Shown in pieces: positions 57,886-64,000 of a stretch of 64,000 nt of DNA; position 1 is the stretch's first letter; each line of letters starts with the position of its first letter. A program made the translations under genes and the position numbers. This DNA comes from Planctomycetota bacterium (GTDB lineage: Bacteria > Planctomycetota > Phycisphaerae > Phycisphaerales > SM1A02): positions 1 to 64,000 of the forward strand of contig JADFKZ010000002.1 of the NCBI GenBank assembly GCA_022564665.1, read 5' to 3'. The notes under the pieces are model-generated. The model was not told the origin of the DNA. It saw nothing but the letters and a program-made list of their open reading frames with translations, and made no database searches.

Positions 57886-58155
57886 ATGACCACGAGACAG
57901 AGCACCCTCGCCGGCCTGCTGGCCGTCATCGCGGTCACGCTTGGCCCCAGCTTGATCGTGCGGGGGTCACCGCGCCCATCGCTTCCGCCCTGCCCGTGGG
58001 ATTGCGCGGATTTTGACGGGGTGGTGGCCGTGCCGGATTTGTTGGCCTTGCTTTCACAGTGGGGCCTGCCGGGCTCGTGTGACTTCGACGGCGGTGGCGT
58101 CGCCGTTCCCGATCTGCTGAAGCTGCTGGCCAACTGGGGAGTCTGCCCCCCGTAA
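57886..58155 (+). CDS. Secreted micro-protein of two dockerin-like units
   Basis: An 89-residue exported protein with an excellent ribosome-binding site (AGGAGG at 57873-57878). Signal peptide at about residues 1-28, then two units: C-P-W-D-C-A-D-F-D-G-V-V-A-V-P-D-L-L-A-L-L-S-Q-W-G and C-D-F-D-G-G-G-V-A-V-P-D-L-L-K-L-L-A-N-W-G. The D-x-D-G then hydrophobic helix plan is that of dockerin-type calcium-binding units. In Phycisphaerae-like planctomycetes such units often end large secreted proteins; here they stand alone. Relics of more units lie before (57796-57846) and after (58166-58314) the gene. Confidence 0.72.
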   Translation: MTTRQSTLAGLLAVIAVTLGPSLIVRGSPRPSLPPCPWDCADFDGVVAVPDLLALLSQWGLPGSCDFDGGGVAVPDLLKLLANWGVCPP

Positions 58156-58165
58156 AGCCGTCCGC

Positions 58166-58314
58166 GTCGATGGGCAGGTGGCGGTGCCCGACCGGTTGAC
58201 GCTGCTGGGGGCGTGAGGGGCGTGCCCCAACTGTGGAACTGCTCCGCAGACGTCGATGGTGACTGCCAGGTCGGCATCTTCAACCTACTGATCCTGCTCG
58301 CGAACCAAAGGTGA
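58166..58314 (+). pseudogene. Two decayed dockerin-like units
   Basis: 58166-58216 reads V-D-G-Q-V-A-V-P-D-R-L-T-L-L-G-A and stop. 58237-58314 reads N-C-S-A-D-V-D-G-D-C-Q-V-G-I-F-N-L-L-I-L-L-A-N-Q-R and stop. Both keep the D-x-D-G plus L-L-x-L-L plan but lack a start and the conserved end. Confidence 0.6.
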
Positions 58315-58399
58315 GCAAGCCAACGCGCTCATCTGTGTGGGGCTTCCATGTGACCGCCTGACAGTCGGCGGACGATCCGGATCTGATTCGTGGCGTCGC

Positions 58400-60046
58400 T
58401 CAGATCGGGCAGGCGATCTGCCCCAGACGCTCGGTGAGCTTGAGGTTCTCTCGGTAGTCGATGGGCAGGGCCAGGATCACCGGGGTCTCGGCGGCAAACG
58501 CCTCCTCCAACGCGCCCAGCAGGGCCCCGGACTCCCGGACGTACATGCCCTTACAGCCGAACGCCTCCGCGAGCTTGATCCAGTCGGGATTGTTGAAGCC
58601 CAGCTCCGAGTGGTCGCCGAAGGTTGTCTGCTGCTTCCACTGGATCAGGCCGTAGGCGTGATCCTCCCAGACCATGAGAACGATGTTGAGCCCGAGGCGG
58701 GCCGCGGTCTCGAGATCCTGGATGTTCATCAGCGCGCCGCCGTCCCCGCAGAGTGCGAGCACCTTGCGATCGGGGTGGACCAGCTTCGCGGCGATCGCGC
58801 CGGGAAGGGCGAAGCCCATGGAGCAGAACCCGTTGGGGATCAGGCAGGTGTTGGGCTTGACACACTGGTAGTGGCGGGCAATCCACATCTTGTGGGCGCC
58901 GACATCGGATAGGACGATGTCATCGGGTCCCATGAAGCAACGGAGGTCCCACAGCACCTTCTGGGGCTTGATGGTGCCGACGCTCTGGTCGTACTGGTGC
59001 TCGGAGAACTCCGCCAGCATGGCCTCCCGAACTGAGTGCCGATCCTTGATGTCAAAGAGCGGCTCGCCCTCTCCAAGCCGTTCGTTGAGCTGCCAGAGAG
59101 AGTTGGCAATGTCGCCGGTCACCTCGGCGCTGACGACGTAGTCCCCGTCGACTTCCGCGGCGATGAAGTCGATGTGCAGGATCTTGCGAGGCCCGCCGGT
59201 GTTCCACAGCCGCGGGTGGTATTCGACGATATCAAACCCCACCGTGATCACGAGGTCTGCCCGGTCGATCTCGATGAGGACCAGGTCCCTGGCCTGCAGG
59301 CCCACGGTAAACAGGCAATGCTCGTCGGTCCAGGGGATCGCCCCCTTGCCCATGAACGTGTTGACGACGGGGATGCCGGTTCGATGCGCAAACCGCAGCA
59401 ACTGCTCGGACGCCCGTTTGCGAACCGCGCCGTTGCCGGCCAGGATCACGGGGCGTTTCGCGGAGCGGATCAACTGCTCGGCGAGGGTGATGGCTTTCTC
59501 ATCCGGAGTGGGGCGGCGAAGCTTTTGAAAAGGAATGGGTTCGTTGCTCGTGGACATTCCGGCGATGTCCTCGGGAAGCTCGATCAGGCAGGCGCCGGGC
59601 TTTTCCATCTCCGCGAGCTTGAACGCCTTGCGGACCACCTCTGGGATGTTGTCCGGATGGATGATCTGCATTGCCCACTTGGTGATGGGGCGGAACATGT
59701 CGACCACATCCACCGCCTGGTGTGACTCCTTGTGCATCCGCTTGGTGTCGGCCTGTCCCGTAATAACGACCATGGGCGCGCGGTCCATGTTGCCGTCGGC
59801 CACCCCGGTGACGAGGTTCGTTGCCCCGGGGCCCAGCGTGCCCAGGCAGACTCCGGCGCGGCCTGTCAGCCGCCCATAGACATCCGCCATGAACGCCGCC
59901 GCCTGCTCGTGCCGGCAGAGGACGAACTTGATCGGCGAGCTCTTCAACGACATCATGAGGTCGGCGTTCTCCTCTCCAGGAAGGCCGAAGATCCGCTGCA
60001 CACCTTCGTTCTCCAGACACTTGACGAAAAGGTCGGATGCTTTCAT
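58400..60046 (-). CDS. Acetolactate-synthase-like thiamine-diphosphate enzyme
   Basis: A 548-residue ThDP enzyme. The N-terminal G-L-P-G-E-E-N near residue 22 with the catalytic Glu in C-R-H-E-Q-A-A near 47, L-G-P-G-A-T-N near 73, G-A-H-K-M-W near 388, and the ThDP-binding G-D-G-G-A-L-M-N near 437 (usual G-D-G...N-N with M-N) are present. The overall pattern fits catabolic acetolactate synthase (AlsS-type) rather than the FAD-dependent anabolic enzyme. No small subunit is adjacent. ilvC is far away (3246-4292). Confidence 0.85.
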   Translation of the reverse strand: MKASDLFVKCLENEGVQRIFGLPGEENADLMMSLKSSPIKFVLCRHEQAAAFMADVYGRLTGRAGVCLGTLGPGATNLVTGVADGNMDRAPMVVITGQADTKRMHKESHQAVDVVDMFRPITKWAMQIIHPDNIPEVVRKAFKLAEMEKPGACLIELPEDIAGMSTSNEPIPFQKLRRPTPDEKAITLAEQLIRSAKRPVILAGNGAVRKRASEQLLRFAHRTGIPVVNTFMGKGAIPWTDEHCLFTVGLQARDLVLIEIDRADLVITVGFDIVEYHPRLWNTGGPRKILHIDFIAAEVDGDYVVSAEVTGDIANSLWQLNERLGEGEPLFDIKDRHSVREAMLAEFSEHQYDQSVGTIKPQKVLWDLRCFMGPDDIVLSDVGAHKMWIARHYQCVKPNTCLIPNGFCSMGFALPGAIAAKLVHPDRKVLALCGDGGALMNIQDLETAARLGLNIVLMVWEDHAYGLIQWKQQTTFGDHSELGFNNPDWIKLAEAFGCKGMYVRESGALLGALEEAFAAETPVILALPIDYRENLKLTERLGQIACPI

Positions 60047-60074
60047 GGTGATCGGCGCCAGGTGGGGTGGGAAG

Positions 60075-60248
60075 TCAGAGTCTGGGTGGACGTGTCAGCG
60101 GGGCGTTTGGCATTCTCCACGATGTCGCGCCGGCTGAGCCGAGCAGCATGTCGCGATGGCCGCCGAGGTCCGGCTTTCGGCTGCCCGCCGTGCAGCCCGC
60201 CGCCAGGGCCGCCAACGTCGTGAACCAGATTCGCCGCCGCGACTTCAC
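60075..60248 (-). CDS. Small lipoprotein (predicted)
   Basis: A 57-codon ORF. GTG-started M-K-S-R-R-R-I-W-F-T-T-L-A-A-L-A-A-G-C, a perfect lipoprotein signal peptide with the lipobox L-A-A-G-C at residues 15-19, then T-A-G-S-R-K-P-D-L-G-G-H and a short Pro-rich tail ending L-T-R-P-P-R-L. It lies 28 bases upstream of the acetolactate-synthase-like gene on the same strand. No clear ribosome-binding site and no family; a chance signal-like ORF is possible. Confidence 0.45.
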   Translation of the reverse strand: MKSRRRIWFTTLAALAAGCTAGSRKPDLGGHRDMLLGSAGATSWRMPNAPLTRPPRL

Positions 60249-60464
60249 GGTCTGACAGCATACCTGCTCCGACGCTCACGCCGTCTCGCGTAACGCCCGG
60301 GGCACAGTTCTCATAAGGTTGCACAATTGTACCGCTTGCCGTGCTCTTGCCGGGGTGTCCCGCGCTCACGAGAGCCCCGCCATGTGTCGATATGGCGGTT
60401 TGACGGGCGAAGGCTTGCCCCACCCGTGGGCGTGGCTGGTTCGTCGGAGGAGGGGTTCCTAGAG

Positions 60465-61703
60465 ATGTTTCCAATCAGGTGGATGGCGGTCGCCGCGGCC
60501 GTGCTTGGACTTCGGGGCACGAGCGACGCCGACGTCGGCTCCAGGGCAGCCGAGGACCCGCTGCGGACGCGGATCGCGGAGCTGGAGACCAAGAGCGCCC
60601 GGGACGATGCCCGTATCGGCGAGCTGGAGTCGCGGCTCTCGTCGCTCGAGACCAGCCAGGACAACCAGTGGCTGACCCAGCAGCGAGCCGACGAGATCAG
60701 GATGCTGGTCGAGGACATATTGGCGGACGCCGAGACCCGCTCCAACCTGCTTCTGGGTTCGGGGTACGACGGCGGAGCCGTGATCGGCGGTGGCGATTGG
60801 ATGCTGCGTACAAACATCCATATGCAGCAGCGATTGATTCTCAACGACCGCGCGGCGGGCAGTGAATGGAGCTTTGAGAACACGCGGACGAAGTTCATCC
60901 TCACAGGCAACGTCGTGAGCCCCGAGTGGTTCTACAAGGTCGAGATCGAGACGGCGGCCAGGTCACGCACGGGCCTCCTCGACTCGTATGTCGGCTATGA
61001 CTTCGGCAACAACTGGAAGATCAGGGTCGGAACGTTCAAGCCCCCGTTGCTGCGGGAAGAGCTCATGGACAGTCGATACCAGCTTGCCGTGGAGCGCTCT
61101 GTCGTGAACTACCTCTACACGATTGAGCGGACGGAGGGATTCGCCGCGGACTACTACGGCGATCGGTTCCACTTCACCGGCTCGTTGGACAACATCACTG
61201 ATTCGGAGTACACGCTCCGTGGTGAGTTTCTGATTGAGGGGGATTGGGACCAGTTCTCGGACTTCTCGAGCGTCAGTGGTGACAGAACTGCGATGATGGT
61301 CGGTGGCGCGATCCACCTCCAGACAGGCGCAAACGACGATCGCCTCTTGACCCTTGACTTCTCAGGGAAGTTCGGTGGGTCGAGCCTCTTTGCTGCGATC
61401 ATCCGTGCCGACTTCGGCGCCGCGGCCGGCCGCGATACCACCGGCTTCGTGCTCCAGGGCGGCTACCGTTTCGACGACGAGTGGGAGGGCTTTGCACGGT
61501 ACGAGTGGAGCGACTTCAACGTGCCCGACATGAGCATCTTCACCGTGGGCATTACCAGGTACATCTCCGGGCACCATGCGAAGTGGACGACGGATGTCGG
61601 GGTCGCCCTGGATCCGGTGCCGGCATCGGACCCCGTGACCGGCTGGTCAGCGGGGCCGGAGGGCCAGGTGGTGATCCGCAGCCAGCTGCAGCTGGTCTAC
61701 TAA
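60465..61703 (+). CDS. Outer-membrane porin
   Basis: A 412-residue exported protein. The signal peptide (residues 1-23) is followed by a short coiled coil (residues 34-62, E-L-E-T-K..E-L-E-S-R-L-S-S-L-E) and a beta-barrel with alternating hydrophobic strands ending in the characteristic aromatic residue (Q-L-Q-L-V-Y). The N-terminal coiled coil recalls porins of the phosphate-selective or OprO/P type, in which a coiled coil anchors trimers. GGAGG lies 11 bases before ATG 60465. Its substrate is unknown. Confidence 0.78.
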   Translation: MFPIRWMAVAAAVLGLRGTSDADVGSRAAEDPLRTRIAELETKSARDDARIGELESRLSSLETSQDNQWLTQQRADEIRMLVEDILADAETRSNLLLGSGYDGGAVIGGGDWMLRTNIHMQQRLILNDRAAGSEWSFENTRTKFILTGNVVSPEWFYKVEIETAARSRTGLLDSYVGYDFGNNWKIRVGTFKPPLLREELMDSRYQLAVERSVVNYLYTIERTEGFAADYYGDRFHFTGSLDNITDSEYTLRGEFLIEGDWDQFSDFSSVSGDRTAMMVGGAIHLQTGANDDRLLTLDFSGKFGGSSLFAAIIRADFGAAAGRDTTGFVLQGGYRFDDEWEGFARYEWSDFNVPDMSIFTVGITRYISGHHAKWTTDVGVALDPVPASDPVTGWSAGPEGQVVIRSQLQLVY

Positions 61704-61707
61704 GTTC

Positions 61708-61827
61708 TGTTTGACAACCCCGCGCTTTGGCGCGGCTGTGGCGGAGTCCTGATCGGCTCGGGATACCGCCACGGTTGGTCCGTCAACAAGAAGACCGGGG
61801 CTTCGCTTCGCTCAGCCCCAGCCACCC
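61708..61827. repeat. Half copy of family D and family C copy 3
   Basis: CTGTTTGACAACC near 61708-61721 is a D half. 61734-61827 reads in reverse as family C: GGGTGGCTGGGGCTGAGC, GAAGCGAAGCCCCGGTCTTC and GCCACAGCC match 5129-5226. Between the convergent porin and PilZ genes. Confidence 0.8.
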
Positions 61828-61870
61828 GAGGTCAGCCCCAGCCACTCGGAAACTGCCAACAACTGACAGC

Positions 61871-61900
61871 CCTCTTCCTGAACCCCGAACCCTCAACCCT
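61871..61900. repeat. Dispersed repeat, family F copy 6 (partial)
   Basis: CTCTTCCTGAACCCCGAACC followed by CTCAACCCTCC; the GGGTTCGGGGTTCAGG end of family F in reverse. Confidence 0.5.
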
Positions 61901-61953
61901 CCTCTTTTCTCCGCGAACCTCTGCGGCTCTCCGCGGTGAATCTTCGCCTTCTT
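61898..61953. repeat. Dispersed repeat, family E copy 2
   Basis: Reads on the minus strand AAGAAGGCGAAGATTCACCG then C-GGAGAGCCGCAGAGG, then CGCGGAGAAAAGAGGAGG. The ends match 30901-30946 exactly, while the middle is longer. Intergenic. Confidence 0.8.
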
Positions 61954-61974
61954 CAGCGGCCGGCACAGCCGGCC

Positions 61975-62700
61975 CTAGCCCGCCTTGCGTGCCCGGAGCA
62001 GCTCCCGCTCGCGCTTCGCCACGTACCTGTCGATCACCTGCTGGTGGGAGTCGAAGTTCTCAGAGAGCTCCGGATCAAAGTCGATGCCGTAGTAGATCCA
62101 CTCGCCGACGAGCCGGCGGTAGCAGATGTTGCCGATCAGGGTGATGGGTCGGCGAGAGTCGGGCAGGTCAATAGAGATAGCCACCGTCGTGGTCCTGGCA
62201 AAGGCGGGCTCGAATGCCACCTCGAGGCTGACTCCGATACCCAGCGGCGAGAGGTTCTGGAGCTGCACGTCCACCGGCAGGTCCTCCAGACCCGGTCTCA
62301 AGGCGACATGAACAGGGCGAGAGGAGTCGGGCGCAACCCGCATCGTCCTTCGGCGGTTGAAGATCTGCCGGAGTGTCGCAGGAAGGTAGGAGTCGAATTG
62401 TTGTGCTTGGAGAAACCGAAAGCCGTAGCGACGAGAGCCCTCGACCTCTCTGCGGTGCTGGGTCCTTGCCGCGATCGTCAAGGGCGCCTTGAGATCGTCG
62501 GAGGTGAAGAGGAGGTCGACCTCCTGGCCGACGGCCAGCATCGGCCAATCGGCTCCGGTGAAGCTGAGGCTGGCTCCGGAGGCGCTCACATCGACCAGCC
62601 GACCAACGAAGGGCGACCCCTTGGGATTGGTGACGCTCACCATCAGCCCGGCGGTGTGGTCGGGCTGGACCCGGTAATGTGCTCGCCGCCCATGGTCCAT
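61975..62700 (-). CDS. Tandem PilZ-domain protein
   Basis: A 241-residue protein with two PilZ-like domains. The first has R-R-A-H-Y-R-V at residue 5 and V-D-V-S-A-S-G-A-S-L near 37; the second has R-R-R-T-M-R-V near 117 and L-Q-N-L-S-P-L-G-I-G-V near 148. Both keep the arginine motif, but the D-x-S-x-x-G motif of the second is N-L-S-P-L-G. It probably binds cyclic di-GMP through the first domain and is a sensor or adaptor. ATG 62700. It is divergent from the FlgI-like gene. Confidence 0.75.
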   Translation of the reverse strand: MDHGRRAHYRVQPDHTAGLMVSVTNPKGSPFVGRLVDVSASGASLSFTGADWPMLAVGQEVDLLFTSDDLKAPLTIAARTQHRREVEGSRRYGFRFLQAQQFDSYLPATLRQIFNRRRTMRVAPDSSRPVHVALRPGLEDLPVDVQLQNLSPLGIGVSLEVAFEPAFARTTTVAISIDLPDSRRPITLIGNICYRRLVGEWIYYGIDFDPELSENFDSHQQVIDRYVAKRERELLRARKAG

Positions 62701-62837
62701 GAGTAACTAGATCGAACCACGGGCCGGAGCGGATGAGCGGGGTTGCCGATTGAGCCGTCCGGAGGGGCCGCCTATCCTATGTTCTTCGTTGTGCAGGCTT
62801 TGCGCCAACCTCGCAGCGACCGATACCAAGCCTGGCC

Positions 62838-64000
62838 ATGATGCTGCGATCCCCGCCCCACGGCTTCTGCGCGTTGTGCGTACTTTTTATGGGCTGCTCG
62901 GGCATCGAGCGGACACAGGCCCCGCCGCGGCAGACCAGGATCGGCCCAACCGGTTCGCTGTCGGTGCCACAGGTCATGCGCGGCACGGTGGCCGCCGATA
63001 CCATCCTGCAAGGCTACCAGCCGCTGCTTGTCCATGGGCACGGTCTGGTCGTCGGCCTCAATGGCACGGGGGCGAGAGATCTTCCGCCCGCGGTGCGGGC
63101 GCACATGCTGGCAACCGCCACCCGCCATGGCATCGGGAGTGAGCGGACAGGTTGGAGCAGGCTGTCGCCGACGGCCCTTCTGAACTCCCCCGACACGGCG
63201 GTGGTTGTGGTCCAGGGGGTGATCCCCCCCGCGTCCCCAAAGGGAACACGATTTGATGTTCGTGTCCTGGCGTATCCCACCAGCAGCACGACCAGCCTGG
63301 AGGGAGGCCGCCTCTACACCGCCAACCTGCACCCCATGTCCGGCCCCGACGGGCAGATCCAGGCGCTGCCGCCGACCGGGAGCCGCCAGGCCGCCCCGGT
63401 TGCGGCGGCCAGGGGCGTGGTCTTTCTCAACCCCTTCGCCCAGCCCGGTGGCACGGACAGCGACACCGTCAACCGGCGGTCAGGTCGGATCCTCGCAGGC
63501 GGCGTGGTCACGAGGGATATGCCGCTGAGGCTGCGGCTGGTGATGCCCAGCCACGCCCGGGCGTCGATCCTGCAGGATGCGATCAACACCCGCTTCCCGC
63601 AGGAGCCGGGCCAGCGGAGCCCCACCGCGCGGGGCGAGTCCGACGAGTCGATCCAGATCATCGTGCCGCCCTCGTACCACGACCGCACGCGCGAGTTCGC
63701 CGAGCTGCTGCGCCACATGACGATCCGTCAGACAGACCCCCAGAGGGTGGCGATGACGATCCGCCGGCACGTTGTGGAGAACCCCTCGTCGGCCGCGCAC
63801 GCCTCCTGGCGGTGGCGGGCGTTGGGGCCGCGTGTGCTGCCAATCATCAGGGACCTCTACGACCACCCGGCGCAGATGCCGCGGCTGGCCGCCCTGCGGG
63901 CCGGGGCCCACCTCGATGATCCGCTGGTGACGCGGCACCTCATCGACATGGCCCAGAGCGCCTCGGCAACCGTTCGCCACGAGGCGATCGACCTCTTGGC
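62838..64000 (+). CDS. FlgI-like lipoprotein with HEAT-type C-terminus (5' part)
   Basis: Runs off the end of the window; 387 codons are visible and no stop was met. Lipoprotein signal with C-V-L-F-M-G-C (Cys near residue 20). Then the P-ring-like domain: V-R/M-R-G-T-V-A-A-D near residue 48, V-H-G-H-G-L-V-V-G-L-N-G-T-G near 65 and V-V-V-V-Q-G-V-I-P-P-A-S-P-K-G near 125. Near residue 330 helical repeats begin (P-R-L-A-A-L-R-A-G-A-H-L-D-D-P and A-T-V-R-H-E-A-I-D-L-L), typical of HEAT repeats. Lipid attachment and HEAT repeats are not features of true flagellar FlgI, and no flagellar gene is nearby, so this is probably a FlgI-derived envelope protein. Confidence 0.75.
   Translation, partial: MMLRSPPHGFCALCVLFMGCSGIERTQAPPRQTRIGPTGSLSVPQVMRGTVAADTILQGYQPLLVHGHGLVVGLNGTGARDLPPAVRAHMLATATRHGIGSERTGWSRLSPTALLNSPDTAVVVVQGVIPPASPKGTRFDVRVLAYPTSSTTSLEGGRLYTANLHPMSGPDGQIQALPPTGSRQAAPVAAARGVVFLNPFAQPGGTDSDTVNRRSGRILAGGVVTRDMPLRLRLVMPSHARASILQDAINTRFPQEPGQRSPTARGESDESIQIIVPPSYHDRTREFAELLRHMTIRQTDPQRVAMTIRRHVVENPSSAAHASWRWRALGPRVLPIIRDLYDHPAQMPRLAALRAGAHLDDPLVTRHLIDMAQSASATVRHEAIDLL

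Noticed and set aside
57687-58283. 198-codon minus-strand ORF over the dockerin-like gene
   Set aside because: It mirrors the plus-strand gene, which has a signal peptide, a strong ribosome-binding site and recognisable repeat units; the minus-strand product is low-complexity and unlike any family.
60043-60474. 143-codon minus-strand ORF whose stop overlaps the acetolactate-synthase-like start
   Set aside because: The four-base overlap looks operonic, but the product is Pro/Arg/Gly-rich without pattern, and a lipoprotein signal in another frame (60075-60248) explains part of the interval better.

Overview
The window is high-GC bacterial chromosome and looks like a planctomycete, most likely of the class Phycisphaerae. 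The support is: a secreted micro-protein made of two dockerin-like units ending in the L-L-A-N-W-G type motif (57886-58155); a small basic protein of the planctomycete/verrucomicrobia/chlamydia type (25990-26235); a ribosomal protein L34 starting M-H-Y-P-H and sitting away from rnpA; a five-haem membrane cytochrome; tandem TlpA-like thioredoxins; and a FlgI-like HEAT-repeat lipoprotein. There is no prophage, CRISPR array, rRNA operon or intact insertion sequence. The gene content is mostly housekeeping.

Layout. 1-5107: a cut-off membrane protein, rnc, rpmH overlapping aroK, a PilZ protein, a Fur-like regulator, then ilvC-uppP. 5292-8375: a CYTH protein with ligA, and a small conserved ORF. 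8380-18665: a five-haem cytochrome whose C-terminal region lies behind an in-frame TAG, a membrane-anchored sigma-like protein, dacB, a YdiJ-like FAD/Fe-S dehydrogenase and two TlpA-like proteins. 18703-23491: folK, pyrF-cinA, then a DUF971-thioesterase-glycosyltransferase operon. 24056-33945: a small lipoprotein, a candidate small RNA, an aminotransferase, the small basic protein, a SPOR-like protein, acpS, two molybdopterin genes, nth, an EEP-family protein, cdsA and a zinc-ribbon coiled coil. 34022-39071: nrdR, then thrS behind a textbook attenuator, infC and a phosphoesterase. 39190-47477: MATE exporter, dehydrogenase, HEAT lipoprotein, two DUF4139 proteins, typA. 47540-64000: cupin, metallo-beta-lactamase-fold hydrolase, zinc-ribbon protein, DUF885 peptidase-like protein, an EF-G paralogue, trmL, glyA, ogt, ugd, tRNA-Val, the dockerin-like protein, an acetolactate-synthase-like enzyme, a porin, a double PilZ protein and the cut-off FlgI-like lipoprotein.

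The strongest regulatory signal is upstream of thrS. A promoter-like pair is followed by a 26-28 codon leader peptide with four consecutive Thr codons, then by two mutually exclusive RNA hairpins, the second a G/C stem with seven Ts. This is the architecture of ribosome-mediated transcription attenuation. A weaker leader and hairpin arrangement precedes ilvC. infC appears to start at ATA behind a good ribosome-binding site, which fits the rare-start autoregulation known for IF-3.

The intergenic regions are full of short dispersed palindromic repeats of at least five families, here called A, C, D, E and F. They lie mostly between convergent genes and in several places have become part of genes: the ends of nth and of the FAD dehydrogenase, and the ribosome-binding site plus GTG start of an aminotransferase. 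On the minus strand at 24411-24551 a promoter-like pair and a strong terminator bracket about 105 bases without a gene, a candidate small RNA.

All calls come from reading the sequence; no database search was run. Family names are from recognition of motifs.
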